DNA of 64,000 nucleotides from an uncultured Bacteroidota bacterium (GCA_902520385.1 CABYOB010000002.1:12029-76028), one strand, 5' to 3'. Positions 10,638 through 20,079 are shown, counted from the stretch's first letter. Numbers and translations are program-made. The notes: generated by a model from the sequence alone, not told the origin.

Positions 10638-11972
10638 TTATAGTCCAAACACACACTCTTTAAAAACCCTTCCTCTTTCTTCATAGTTTTTAAACAAATC
10701 AAAACTAGCACAAGCAGGTGATAATAAAACACTGTCTCCATATTTAGAAAGCATATAAGATTGATGAACCGCAGATTGCATATTTTCAACTTTTACAATA
10801 TTTGGAACAATTTCTTTAAAGTGATTAATTATTTTCCTAGAGGACTTTCCAATTACAATAATAGCATGCACTTTCTCTTTAACTAAATCATTTAGTTGTT
10901 CATAATTGTTTCCTTTATCAACACCTCCACATATCCAAACTATCGGTGTTTTTATTGACTCTAATGCAAAATAAGCAGCATTACAATTAGTAGCTTTTGA
11001 GTCATTAATAAATACTTTCCCGTCTAATTTTAACACTTTTTCTAATCTGTGTTCAACTCCCTTAAAATTAGTTAGTGACATTCTTAAAACATCATTAGAA
11101 ACTCCAAGTATTTTTGAAGCTATCCCTGCTGCCATTGAATTATAAACATTGTGTTTGCCTTGTAGGGCCATTTCGTGTAATAACATAGTAAATAAATTTT
11201 TATTGTTTTTAATTATTAATTGATTATTGTCTATCCAAGCGGATGTATGTTTTTTTGTTTTAATATTTTCAAATGGGAATAATTTCTGTTGATTTAAATT
11301 ATTCAGCCTACATATTATATTGCTATCATCATTTAAATAAATAAATGAATCTAAATTATCTTGATTCAACTGTATTCGCATTTTTGTATCAAAATAATTT
11401 TCTTTGTTAAAACCGTACCTATCTAAATGGTCTGGTGAAAGATTTAAAAGAACTGCTATTTTTGGTTTAAATTTTGATATGTGTTCTAATTGAAAACTAC
11501 TTACTTCTAAAACATACAAATCACCCGGATCGGTTACTAAAACTTCAGAAAACGAAACGCCTACATTACCACAAAGCCTTGGGTTTAGCTTTGCGTTTTT
11601 TAATGTATAGAACAACAAAGAGCTAGTTGTTGTCTTTCCATTTGTTCCTGTTATGGCTATAACAGGTTTATTTGTAAATCTAAAAGCAAACTCTATTTCA
11701 GAATAAATAGGGATTCCAATTTTTTTTGCTGATTGAACAAATTCCGCATCGTTACTTACACCTGGGCTAATAATTATTTCATCAGCCCATTCTAAATTAG
11801 ATTTAGAGTGTTTATTTTCTTCATAAGAAACATTTACTGAACTTAAAAATTCCTTTATTTTATTGTCTATTTTTCTGCAATCTGTGAGTCTTACATTATA
11901 TTTTTTGTATATAGCTAACTTACACGCACCTATACCACTTTTGCCTGAACCTATTATTAAAATGTTTTTCAT
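10638..11972 (-). CDS. murD: UDP-N-acetylmuramoyl-L-alanine-D-glutamate ligase MurD
   Basis: This is a cytoplasmic Mur ligase (444 residues). The N-terminal Rossmann motif is ILIIGSGKSGIGACKLA and the P-loop is AITGTNGKTTTSSLL (near residue 110). The central LNLSPDHLDRYG motif and the C-terminal LLSPACASFDLFKNYEERG motif are characteristic of MurD. Its start shares one base with the mraY stop. Confidence 0.96.
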   Translation of the reverse strand: MKNILIIGSGKSGIGACKLAIYKKYNVRLTDCRKIDNKIKEFLSSVNVSYEENKHSKSNLEWADEIIISPGVSNDAEFVQSAKKIGIPIYSEIEFAFRFTNKPVIAITGTNGKTTTSSLLFYTLKNAKLNPRLCGNVGVSFSEVLVTDPGDLYVLEVSSFQLEHISKFKPKIAVLLNLSPDHLDRYGFNKENYFDTKMRIQLNQDNLDSFIYLNDDSNIICRLNNLNQQKLFPFENIKTKKHTSAWIDNNQLIIKNNKNLFTMLLHEMALQGKHNVYNSMAAGIASKILGVSNDVLRMSLTNFKGVEHRLEKVLKLDGKVFINDSKATNCNAAYFALESIKTPIVWICGGVDKGNNYEQLNDLVKEKVHAIIVIGKSSRKIINHFKEIVPNIVKVENMQSAVHQSYMLSKYGDSVLLSPACASFDLFKNYEERGRVFKECVFGL

Positions 11973-13225
11973 TATCTAATCTTTAATGTGACAAAAGCGA
12001 TGATGACTAAAAAAACACAAACAATCCAAAATCTAGTGGATATTTTACTTTCATGAATTCCTTTTTTTTGAAAATGATGATGGATGGGAGACATTAAAAA
12101 AATTCTTTTTCCTATTCCTGATTTTCTTTTTGTGTACTTGAAATAAGAAACTTGCAAAATAACAGACAAGCTTTCAATAAAAAAAACTCCACAAAAAATA
12201 GGAATTAAAAGTTCTTTTCTAATGGCAATAGCGCAAACAGCAATAATTGCACCAATTGACAAGCTACCTGTATCACCCATAAAAACTTGTGCAGGATAAG
12301 AGTTATACCACAAAAAACCAACACATGACCCAACAAAAGCAGACATAAAAACAACTAATTCTGCACTATTTGGAATAAACATTATATTCAAATAATTTGA
12401 AGTAACTGCATTACTGGAAACATAAGCAAAAACAGCTAGGCAGGTCCCAATAATAGCAGAAGTTCCTGTTGCTAAACCATCAATGCCATCAGTTAAATTT
12501 GCTCCGTTAGAAACTGCTGATATAATAAACACGACAATAAGTAAATAAACTAACCATGTCCACTTTTTATCAAATCCAAAAAATGTTAAAATAGATGAGT
12601 AATCAAACTGATTATTTTTGAAAAATGGAATTGTTGTGTTTGTAGATTTTTTTTCATCTTGAAAAAATTCATTTATTATAAAACTATCATCTTGACTATA
12701 CTGGAAATTATTTTCATAGTTTAATTTAGAAAAATCTTTCTCTTGAATTGTTACATCTGAATGAGAATATAAAATAAGACTTACTATACATCCCAAAAAA
12801 ACCTGACCAAAAATTTTAAATTTGCCAGCTAACCCCCTTTTTTGTTTTTTAAATACTTTGATATAATCGTCTATGAAACCTATAGATCCCATCCAAACAC
12901 TTGTTAAAATCATAAGGATTACATATATATTCTGAAGTCTGCAAATAAGTAAAGTTGGCACCAATATCCCCATCAATATAATGAGCCCCCCCATAGTTGG
13001 AACGCCTTCTTTTTTTGACTCACCCTTTAAACCTAAACTACGAACATTCTCACCAACAGATTTTCTATGTAATAGCGAAATAATTGATTTTCCAAAATAA
13101 GTTGTTATTACAAGAGATAAAATAACTGCCAAGGCTGATCTAAAAGATATATATGAAAATAAATTTGAGACTTGCTCTCCATATAAAATTTTGTCTTTTA
13201 AGAAATCAATTAAATAATATATCAT
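11972..13225 (-). CDS. mraY: Phospho-N-acetylmuramoyl-pentapeptide transferase MraY
   Basis: This inner-membrane enzyme makes lipid I from UDP-MurNAc-pentapeptide and undecaprenyl phosphate. The motifs GVPTMGGLIIL, GFIDDYIKV, NLTDGIDGLATG and the C-terminal SPIHHHFQKKG are intact. At 417 residues it is longer than the 320-360 of Proteobacteria. The excess is a polar insertion of about 55 residues near position 160, which I recall as usual in Bacteroidota. It lies 6 bases after murE. Confidence 0.96.
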   Translation of the reverse strand: MIYYLIDFLKDKILYGEQVSNLFSYISFRSALAVILSLVITTYFGKSIISLLHRKSVGENVRSLGLKGESKKEGVPTMGGLIILMGILVPTLLICRLQNIYVILMILTSVWMGSIGFIDDYIKVFKKQKRGLAGKFKIFGQVFLGCIVSLILYSHSDVTIQEKDFSKLNYENNFQYSQDDSFIINEFFQDEKKSTNTTIPFFKNNQFDYSSILTFFGFDKKWTWLVYLLIVVFIISAVSNGANLTDGIDGLATGTSAIIGTCLAVFAYVSSNAVTSNYLNIMFIPNSAELVVFMSAFVGSCVGFLWYNSYPAQVFMGDTGSLSIGAIIAVCAIAIRKELLIPIFCGVFFIESLSVILQVSYFKYTKRKSGIGKRIFLMSPIHHHFQKKGIHESKISTRFWIVCVFLVIIAFVTLKIR

Positions 13226-13231
13226 AGCAAT

Positions 13232-14692
13232 TTATTTTAAAAATTTTTTTATTTCTACATAGTCATCAAAGGGATACTTTTTTCCTTTAATTTCCTGATA
13301 TTTCTCATGTCCCTTCCCAAGGATTAAAACAATGTCATTTCTGTCAGCTAATTTTATTGCTTCATTTATAGCTTCTCTTCTATCAGTTATTTTTATTAAT
13401 GTTTTTTCTTTTTGAAAATTTATACCTAAGCTCATTTCATTAATGATGCACATAATGTCCTCATCTCTTGGATTATCTGCTGTAAATATTGAAATATCAC
13501 TGTTTACATATGAAATCTTCCCCATCATTGGTCTTTTTCCCACATCTCTATTGCCTCCACATCCTACAACCGTAATTATTTTCTGACTACTATCTTTAAT
13601 TTTATAAATCGACTTAAATAAAGAATCAATGGCTCCAGGAGAATGAGCATAATCTATAATCATATTTACTCCACTTTTAGATTTGATAATATTAAAACGA
13701 CCTAAAATATTTTCTAAATTTCTTATGCATTTAATTATGTCTTCTGTACTTGAATGTAATCGAGCCGCAACTGAATAAATAGCTAATAAATTATAAACAT
13801 TAAAATAACCTGTAATTTTAGTTTTAAAATGATGTTCGTCTATTTTTATTTCTAAACCTGAGAAGTTGTTTTTTAATATTTCTGCTCGGTGATCAGCATT
13901 TTGTGAATCAATTGAATAAAATACTTTTTTTGATTCACAATGTTTCACCATTGTTTCTGAATAAGTATCATCTTTATTTAAAAATGCAATAGATGAGCTA
14001 TCTAAATCATCAAAAAACTTCTTTTTTGTTAAAACATAATCTTCTAAATTTTTATGATAATCTAAGTGGTCTCTACTAATATTAGTAAAAACAGCACATG
14101 CAAAATTGATTCCTAAAATTCTACTTTGTTTAATCCCATGAGAACTAACCTCCATAAAACAAAATTTACAACCATGTAACACCATTTTACTTAGCAGCTC
14201 ATTAGTCTTTATTGAATCTGGAGTGGTTGAGCTTGATGAAAAAACAAAGTCATTTATTCTATTTTCTATCGTAGAAATTAATCCACAATTATATTTAAGC
14301 TGTCGAAATAAATTAAATAATAACGTAGCTATTGTTGTTTTTCCATTAGTACCAGTAACACCTATAACTTTTATTTTTTTTGATGGGTTTTCAAAAAAAT
14401 TACTTGAAATAAAACTAAGAGATTCTCTTGAATCTCTAACTTTAATATATGTAATCCCTTCTTTTAGTTTTTTTGGTAATTTCTCACAAACAATTGCTGT
14501 TGCTCCGGAAATTATGGCATCATCTATAAATTTATGTCCATCAAATACATTTCCTGGTATAGCACAAAACAATGTGTTTATTTCACATTTTTTAGATTCA
14601 AAAACAATTTTATTGATTGAATTTTTATCATCGCCAATTAAAGTTTGAACATTAACATTATGTAAAATATCTTTTAATAATTTCATGTTCAT
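13232..14692 (-). CDS. murE: UDP-MurNAc-tripeptide ligase MurE (meso-diaminopimelate type)
   Basis: This ligase adds the third amino acid to the peptidoglycan stem peptide (486 residues). The P-loop GVTGTNGKTTIATLLF is near residue 111. The motif DNPRDED near residue 410 is the DNPR signature of enzymes that use meso-diaminopimelate rather than lysine, so the wall is predicted to be A1-gamma type. The C-terminal GKGHEKYQ motif is present. The start overlaps ftsI by 4 bases. Confidence 0.95.
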   Translation of the reverse strand: MNMKLLKDILHNVNVQTLIGDDKNSINKIVFESKKCEINTLFCAIPGNVFDGHKFIDDAIISGATAIVCEKLPKKLKEGITYIKVRDSRESLSFISSNFFENPSKKIKVIGVTGTNGKTTIATLLFNLFRQLKYNCGLISTIENRINDFVFSSSSTTPDSIKTNELLSKMVLHGCKFCFMEVSSHGIKQSRILGINFACAVFTNISRDHLDYHKNLEDYVLTKKKFFDDLDSSSIAFLNKDDTYSETMVKHCESKKVFYSIDSQNADHRAEILKNNFSGLEIKIDEHHFKTKITGYFNVYNLLAIYSVAARLHSSTEDIIKCIRNLENILGRFNIIKSKSGVNMIIDYAHSPGAIDSLFKSIYKIKDSSQKIITVVGCGGNRDVGKRPMMGKISYVNSDISIFTADNPRDEDIMCIINEMSLGINFQKEKTLIKITDRREAINEAIKLADRNDIVLILGKGHEKYQEIKGKKYPFDDYVEIKKFLK

Positions 14693-16530
14693 AATTTTTT
14701 ATCACCTGAATTAATACTTTGATTAAAAGAATAATCTGAAAAAACAGAAGAATTAATTTTAATAGTATCAAGATATGTAAGCCCCTCAACTATTCTCTTA
14801 AAAACTGGCAACGCTACATCTGAACCATAATAACCCTTTTCAGGACTGGGATTGTCAATTAATACCACGCAACTATATTTCGGTTTTTCAGACGGAAAGA
14901 AACCCACAAAAGAACTTTGATAAGTTTTATTTTTGGATTCTTTTGAATGATAATTTGTAACGGTTGTCCCCGTTTTGCCTGACACACTAGTTTTCAAATC
15001 ATTTAATTTTTTTCCTGTTCCTTCAGTTATAGCATACCTTAATATATAATGTGCTTTTTTTAATGTTTCTGTAGAGCAGATTTTCTCATCACTTATAAAA
15101 TTTCTAATTAATGGTATGGTATCTCCTTCATCTATATAGTGGGTTACTAATTTTGGTGATACTCTAATCCCATTATTAGCAACAGCATTATAAAAAACTA
15201 AAATTTGTAATGGTGTTAGATTTAAACCATAACCATAAGACATCCATGGCAAACTTATTTCTGACCAACCTGTATTTTTTGGATTAGAAATATAAGGATT
15301 CGGTTCTCGATTTAAATCTATATTAGATTTTTTAGCGAGGCCAAATGTTTTAATATGATTTAAAAATTGATTTGGATTTTTTTGATATTTTTTTAAAATT
15401 AATCTAGCAATCCCAACATTTGAAGAAGTTGCAAATGCTTCAGAAAATGAAATCACTCCTAAGTTTTTTTCTGAATCTATAATTTTCTTTTTAGTATTTG
15501 GAACATTAAAAACTCCATTCATTGTATTAATTGTATCATATGGCGTGCCACCATCTTCAAAATAGGCCATATAAGATGCTAGTTTAAAAGTTGAGCCAGG
15601 TTCCATTTTTTTGAAATTATTAAAAAGAGGATTTCCATAAACTCCATAATTCCAGTCTTCTTTAAAAGTTGATGAATTTAATTTTCCCAAATTCACCATT
15701 GCTTTTATATGACCTGTTTCTACTTCCATTATAATTATGGTTCCAAATCTTGCATCAAAATAATTTAATTGATAGATTAGTGAATTATGTGCAAGCTCTT
15801 GTATCTTTAAATCAATGGTAGTAACAATATCTTTGCCGTGTTTAGGTGGTATAGTATATATAGAAGGTAGAGGCTTTGACACATTATTTTTTAATTTTTT
15901 TTGTAAAAAATATCCATCTTGCCCCCTTAATAAAAAATCATACGTGAACTCTAATCCCCCCTTTGGCTTTTGCTTTTCTCCAAATTGCAAATACATATTA
16001 TCTTTTTCGTAAGAATCAACTCTTCCTAAAACCTTTGATGCTAATATGTTATTTGGCTTAAACCTTTTTGTTTTTATAATTTCCTCAACATAACCATAGT
16101 TTTTTCCTTTATTTAAAATTGGGAATTTTTTAATTTCTTTTTTTTCATATATAGATGCTTGTCTTTTTATCAAAAGATATCTTTGGTCCCTATTAATACA
16201 CTTTTTAATATTTTGTAAAAATTTATTTTGATCTTGAAAACCCGCTTCATCTAAATAAGTTGACAAAGCTTCTAACTTTGCTTCAAAATTTTTATTTTTT
16301 TGTTTTGCAAAAACTGGATCTATTCCAATATTATACATTATTGGACTTGTCGACATTAATTGATAATTACAACTATATATATCTCCTCTTGAAGCATATA
16401 ATATCTTTGGTGTTACAGAATTTTTTGCAAAATCATCAGAAATATAAATTAATGAGTATATAATAAGGCCTCCAAAACACAGAAAGCTTATTAATACTAT
16501 TGTTAATTTTATATTCAACTCTCTATTCAT
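14689..16530 (-). CDS. ftsI: Septal penicillin-binding protein FtsI (PBP3), no PASTA domain
   Basis: This class B PBP crosslinks septal peptidoglycan. An N-terminal membrane helix (residues 8-28) is followed by the dimerisation domain (about 40-220) and the transpeptidase domain (about 240-580). The catalytic motifs are STFK (in EPGSTFKLAS), SSN (in ATSSNVGIA) and KTG (in SGKTGTTV). The protein ends about 30 residues after the transpeptidase fold at 613 residues. The C-terminal PASTA domain that I recall in many Bacteroidota FtsI proteins is missing. It overlaps ftsL by 8 bases. Confidence 0.95.
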   Translation of the reverse strand: MNRELNIKLTIVLISFLCFGGLIIYSLIYISDDFAKNSVTPKILYASRGDIYSCNYQLMSTSPIMYNIGIDPVFAKQKNKNFEAKLEALSTYLDEAGFQDQNKFLQNIKKCINRDQRYLLIKRQASIYEKKEIKKFPILNKGKNYGYVEEIIKTKRFKPNNILASKVLGRVDSYEKDNMYLQFGEKQKPKGGLEFTYDFLLRGQDGYFLQKKLKNNVSKPLPSIYTIPPKHGKDIVTTIDLKIQELAHNSLIYQLNYFDARFGTIIIMEVETGHIKAMVNLGKLNSSTFKEDWNYGVYGNPLFNNFKKMEPGSTFKLASYMAYFEDGGTPYDTINTMNGVFNVPNTKKKIIDSEKNLGVISFSEAFATSSNVGIARLILKKYQKNPNQFLNHIKTFGLAKKSNIDLNREPNPYISNPKNTGWSEISLPWMSYGYGLNLTPLQILVFYNAVANNGIRVSPKLVTHYIDEGDTIPLIRNFISDEKICSTETLKKAHYILRYAITEGTGKKLNDLKTSVSGKTGTTVTNYHSKESKNKTYQSSFVGFFPSEKPKYSCVVLIDNPSPEKGYYGSDVALPVFKRIVEGLTYLDTIKINSSVFSDYSFNQSINSGDKKL

Positions 16531-16792
16531 ATTTAACTAGAATTATATTTGATCTTCTTTTTAATTCAAACTTCTCTGCATTAACAATTACTTTTCTTTT
16601 AACATCAATTAATTCTTTTCTTGTATGGGAAAATTCAGCTTTCAAGATTTCTAATTGATTTTTATTTTCTTGTTTAGTATATAATTTTTGATCCATTAAA
16701 AGTGATGCAATAACGCTAGTAATAGACATTAAGAATATTAGTGACACGATTATCCAACTGTTATTTATTACTAGATTTTTAAACATCATCAA
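16523..16792 (-). CDS. ftsL: FtsL-like cell division protein
   Basis: This is an 89-residue bitopic protein with one hydrophobic helix (about residues 12-33) and a short coiled-coil-like periplasmic part (EILKAEFSHTRKELIDVKRK). It sits between rsmH and ftsI, where FtsL is always encoded in dcw clusters. FtsL sequences are poorly conserved, so size, topology and position carry the call. It overlaps both neighbours (14 and 8 bases), which indicates coupled translation. Confidence 0.85.
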   Translation of the reverse strand: MMMFKNLVINNSWIIVSLIFLMSITSVIASLLMDQKLYTKQENKNQLEILKAEFSHTRKELIDVKRKVIVNAEKFELKRRSNIILVKYE

Positions 16793-17711
16793 ATTGCATA
16801 TTGCTTAATTTATTTACTTCTGCAACTCTCATTTTTGCACTTCTAGATCTATTATTTGAATTCATTTCCTCAGATGAAGGAAGTATAGGTTTTTTATTTA
16901 TTAAAGTAAATGGATGGAATTGATTGCCGAAAAAATCTTTTTTAACAAATGCTTCAAAGTGACCATACTTCATAAATGTCTTAACAATTCTATCCTCAAT
17001 TGAATGGTATGAAATAACAACCAATCGGCCACTTGGATTTAATAAATTTAAAGATGCTTTTAACAAGTCTTTAAGGGCATTTAACTCATCATTAACTTCT
17101 ATTCTTATTGCTTGAAAAATTCTAGCAAAAAATTGATTTTTTTTAGGAACATAAAAGCAACCTTCAAAAATGTTTAATATATCATTCGAATTTTGAATAT
17201 CTTTTTTCCTTCTATAGGAGACTATTCTTTCTGCTAACTTCTTACTATTATTAAAGTCTGCATGTTCTTTTAAAATTCTACTTAAATTTTCCTTGTCATA
17301 TTCGTTTAAAACCTCTAATGCTGATAATGATGATGATTGATTCATTCTCATATCTAATTCAAGATCTGAATTAAAAGAAAAACCTCTTTTAGTATTAATC
17401 TGAAATGAAGAAACTCCTAGGTCAGCTATTATTCCATCAATTTTGTTTATACTAATGGATGTTAAACAATTTTTTAAATACCTGAAATTTGTGTTCATAA
17501 CTATAATTCTTTCATCTAATATTTTATTTTCTAAAATCGCTTGTTTGTCTTGGTCAAAAACAATTAACTTTCCGTTTTTATTTAATTTTTTTAAAATCTC
17601 CTTAGAATGACCTCCACCTCCAAATGTAACATCTACATAAACTCCATCTTTTTTAATTTTTAAAGCCGAAACAGATTCTGAAAGCAGTACGGGATTATGA
17701 AATTCATTCAT
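16779..17711 (-). CDS. rsmH: 16S rRNA (cytosine-1402-N4)-methyltransferase RsmH
   Basis: This SAM-dependent methyltransferase (formerly MraW) modifies C1402 in the ribosomal P site. The start MNEFHNPVLLSESV at 17711 matches the family; an upstream ATG at 17732 would add seven residues. The SAM-binding motif VDVTFGGGGHSKEIL, the DLGVSSFQ motif and the VISYHSIEDRIVK motif are all present. The start overlaps mraZ by 8 bases. Confidence 0.96.
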   Translation of the reverse strand: MNEFHNPVLLSESVSALKIKKDGVYVDVTFGGGGHSKEILKKLNKNGKLIVFDQDKQAILENKILDERIIVMNTNFRYLKNCLTSISINKIDGIIADLGVSSFQINTKRGFSFNSDLELDMRMNQSSSLSALEVLNEYDKENLSRILKEHADFNNSKKLAERIVSYRRKKDIQNSNDILNIFEGCFYVPKKNQFFARIFQAIRIEVNDELNALKDLLKASLNLLNPSGRLVVISYHSIEDRIVKTFMKYGHFEAFVKKDFFGNQFHPFTLINKKPILPSSEEMNSNNRSRSAKMRVAEVNKLSNMQFDDV

Positions 17712-18189
17712 TCTGATTATTATTAATTTCACCCATAACTTCCTCTGCCATCCTAGAAAAATCTGACTCTTTTTCTTTTATTGTTTTTTCATATAGAGAT
17801 TTATTCCATAACTCTATCATATTTCCCGAACTAGATAAAACTATATTACTTTCTATATTAGCATATTGTTTTAAATCCTTTGGAATTAATAGCCTACCTG
17901 TTGAATCCAAATCAATTAATTTTACTCCAGCCGTAAACATCCTAATAAAGTCATTGTTTTTTTTAACAAATCTGTTTAATCTGTTAATATCTTTTACAAC
18001 CGAATTCCATGAGTCAATTGTAAATAACTCCAGACAATTATGAAACACGCTTCTTTTTAATATAAAAGAGCTTGTTAACGCAGATCCTAGTTGTTTTTTT
18101 AATTGTACCGGAATCATCATTCTAGCCTTAGAGTCCACCTTACATTCATAAACTCCAATTAGATACCCTGACATGACTTGTTTTTCCAC
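17704..18189 (-). CDS. mraZ: Transcriptional regulator MraZ
   Basis: MraZ is an AbrB-like double-barrel DNA-binding protein that controls its own dcw operon. Two MraZ repeats are visible: YECKVDSKARMMIPVQLKK (about residues 14-32) and LIDLDSTGRLLIPKDLKQY (about 91-110). The length is 161 residues. The ATG at 18174 (MSGYLIG) is an alternative to the one at 18189. It is the first gene of the cluster, with three GTGG boxes 38 to 62 bases upstream of its start. Confidence 0.95.
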   Translation of the reverse strand: MEKQVMSGYLIGVYECKVDSKARMMIPVQLKKQLGSALTSSFILKRSVFHNCLELFTIDSWNSVVKDINRLNRFVKKNNDFIRMFTAGVKLIDLDSTGRLLIPKDLKQYANIESNIVLSSSGNMIELWNKSLYEKTIKEKESDFSRMAEEVMGEINNNQNE

Positions 18190-18226
18190 TTTATAAATTA
18201 AATAAGGTTAAAACTAGCCATTATAT

Positions 18227-18251
18227 ACCACTTTTTCCCACCTTTCTCCAC
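18227..18251 (-). promoter_or_regulatory. MraZ operator: three GTGG boxes at 10-bp spacing
   Basis: Read on the minus strand, the motifs GTGGA, GTGGG and GTGGT occur at 18251-18247, 18241-18237 and 18231-18227, each exactly 10 bases apart. Three or more direct TGGG-type repeats at 10-base period upstream of mraZ are the known MraZ-binding arrangement. A TATAAT-like box follows directly (minus strand, about 18222-18227). Autoregulation is therefore likely. Confidence 0.8.
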
Positions 18252-18260
18252 CAATTTTTG

Positions 18261-18293
18261 TCAACATAATATCAACAATTAATCAACAATTGG
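18261..18293. repeat. Three 11-bp direct repeats (TCAACA) in the mraZ-hydrolase gap
   Basis: TCAACA occurs at 18261, 18272 and 18283, exactly 11 bases apart, with similar A/T-rich spacers. The array lies between the MraZ boxes and the divergent hydrolase gene, on one face of the helix. It may be a second regulator site. The remainder of the 18190-18394 gap is A/T-rich without an ORF. Confidence 0.6.
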
Positions 18294-18394
18294 CTTTTAT
18301 TTTGTTAATAAGTATGCGGTTATTAGATTAAATATTTGTCTGAATTGAAATTAAAAGTAGACCATAAAATGTTTAAATTTGAAAAAATGCGAAA

Positions 18395-19042
18395 ATGAAA
18401 TCGGAAATTATTGCCAAAAATAACTTTAAATACATTGATGAGGGTCAAGGTCAAGTCATTATTTTATTACATGGATTAATGGGTAGCCTAAGTAATTTCA
18501 AAAGCTGTATAGAAGAGCTTCCAAAAAGAGGATATAGAATAATCATGCCCCTACTGCCTATTTATGAACTACCATTATTAAAAACCAGCGCAAAAGAATT
18601 AAGTGTTTTTTTAAATAAATTCATCATAGCCCTGGAGCTAAATAATGTTTATTTGTTAGGCAATTCTCTTGGGGGTCATATTGGACTTATTTATACAATT
18701 AACTTTCAAGAAAAAATAAAAGGATTAATACTAACAGGTAGTTCCGGTTTATATGAAAATGCCCTAGGAGGCTCTTTTCCTAAAAGAGGCGACTACAATT
18801 ATATAAAAAATAAAACTGAAGAAGTTTTTTATGACCCAAAGTGTGCAACAAAGTCATTAGTAGATGAGATATATGACACTGTAAATAATCGCAAGAAATT
18901 AATTAAAATATTAGCAATGGCAAAATCAGCAATAAGGCATAATATGAAAAATGAACTCTCAAAAATTCAAATCCCGACTTGTATAATATGGGGTGAAAAT
19001 GATACGGTGACCCCCCCCGCAAGTAGCCAAAGAGTTTCATAA
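18395..19042 (+). CDS. Alpha/beta hydrolase, reading frame broken near the C-terminus
   Basis: This is a cytoplasmic alpha/beta-hydrolase-fold protein. The oxyanion segment LLHGLMGSL is at residues about 25-33 and the nucleophile elbow is GNSLGGH (Ser near residue 91). The acidic residue in IIWGENDTVTPP is near 203. After this point the frame runs into a stop at residue 216. The missing end, with the catalytic histidine, continues in another frame up to 19175. A single C in an 8-C run would account for the shift. Substrate unknown. Confidence 0.8.
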   Translation: MKSEIIAKNNFKYIDEGQGQVIILLHGLMGSLSNFKSCIEELPKRGYRIIMPLLPIYELPLLKTSAKELSVFLNKFIIALELNNVYLLGNSLGGHIGLIYTINFQEKIKGLILTGSSGLYENALGGSFPKRGDYNYIKNKTEEVFYDPKCATKSLVDEIYDTVNNRKKLIKILAMAKSAIRHNMKNELSKIQIPTCIIWGENDTVTPPASSQRVS

Positions 19043-19175
19043 ACTCATCTCATCATCAAATATTTTCTGGATTAAAAAATGTGGTCACGCCGCAATGATG
19101 GAACAACCTAAAGCTTTTAATAAAATTCTTATTAATTGGCTTCAAAATATAGAAAATGAAAATCTCAAAAGTTAA
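19011..19175 (+). other. Frameshift site (C8 run) and displaced hydrolase C-terminus
   Basis: Eight C residues lie at 19011-19018. With seven, the frame would read on as PPQVAKEFHKLI ... CGHAAMMEQPKAF to a TAA at 19173-19175. That restores a protein of about 259 residues with the family's catalytic His motif (GHAAMMEQP). The tail would then overlap the ysxC start by 20 bases. An assembly error, a true mutation or a phase-variable tract are all possible. Confidence 0.85.
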
Positions 19176-19755
19176 ATTTATTACAAGTTCTGCCTCTTTT
19201 GAAGAAACAAAAAGAATTGAACCAAAACCTGAGTATGCTTTTATAGGCAGGTCTAATGTTGGCAAATCATCTCTTATAAATATGCTAACTAATAGCTCTT
19301 TAGCTAAAACTTCATCTACACCTGGAAAAACCCAGTTAATTAATCATTTTTTAGTAAATGAAAAATGGTATCTAGTAGACTTACCAGGATATGGGTATGC
19401 TAAAACATCCAAAACAAAAAGAGAGAAATTTAATGTTTTTACTAAAAAATACCTGACGAGTAGTATTACATTAAGATGTATTTTTTTGTTAATTGATATT
19501 CGAATAAAGCCACAAAAAATTGATATTGAATTCATGAACTGGTTGGGAAAAAGTAACCTTCCCTTTATTCGATTATATTCTAAAATAGATAAACTAAATA
19601 ATGAGAAAATTAACCATTCATTAGAAATCCAGAATTCAGAACTACTTAAATATTGGGAAACTCCTCCTCCCTATATACTTTCATCTTCTAAAAAGAAGAT
19701 CGGGGGAGAAGAAGTGTTATTAAAAATTAAAGACTTAAATAATTTAACTCTTTAG
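19156..19755 (+). CDS. ysxC: Ribosome biogenesis GTP-binding protein YsxC/EngB
   Basis: This 199-residue TRAFAC GTPase of the EngB family is needed for assembly of the large ribosomal subunit. G1 is GRSNVGKSSLIN (residues about 32-43), G2 lies around SSTPGKTQ, G3 is DLPGYGYA and G4 is SKID. Family length is about 200. It follows the hydrolase gene and ends convergently with gldC, overlapping its end by 12 bases. Confidence 0.95.
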   Translation: MKISKVKFITSSASFEETKRIEPKPEYAFIGRSNVGKSSLINMLTNSSLAKTSSTPGKTQLINHFLVNEKWYLVDLPGYGYAKTSKTKREKFNVFTKKYLTSSITLRCIFLLIDIRIKPQKIDIEFMNWLGKSNLPFIRLYSKIDKLNNEKINHSLEIQNSELLKYWETPPPYILSSSKKKIGGEEVLLKIKDLNNLTL

Positions 19756-20076
19756 CACCTCTGCCATTTTTCCAAATTTCTTTGAAAAAACCTTCATTGC
19801 CTGGACTAAATTTTCATCCCCAGTAGATCTCTCAAGAATATTAGACATTTTTAACAAATTTTGAAATACAAAAAACTTCATCTCTTCCATTGTCATATCT
19901 TTATTCCACAAATCAATGTTAAATGTGTTTTTTGTTTCTGTATCCCAAAATGACAAAAGAAATGCTTGTGCATTTGCTTGATGATTATTATCAGTTGCCT
20001 TCCAAGAAATTTTTTCTGGAATGTTATTCTCATTTAATAAAATTTGTATATCAATATTTGCTTTTCTTTGTTTCAT
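19744..20076 (-). CDS. gldC: Gliding motility protein GldC
   Basis: This is a 110-residue soluble protein without a signal peptide. The run NNIPEKISWKATD, the AFLLSFWD segment and the MTMEEMKFFVFQNLLKM segment match GldC of Flavobacteriia. GldC was identified next to gldB in Flavobacterium johnsoniae and supports GldB in gliding and type IX secretion. It lies 3 bases downstream of gldB. Confidence 0.9.
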   Translation of the reverse strand: MKQRKANIDIQILLNENNIPEKISWKATDNNHQANAQAFLLSFWDTETKNTFNIDLWNKDMTMEEMKFFVFQNLLKMSNILERSTGDENLVQAMKVFSKKFGKMAEVLKS

Positions 20077-20079
20077 TTT

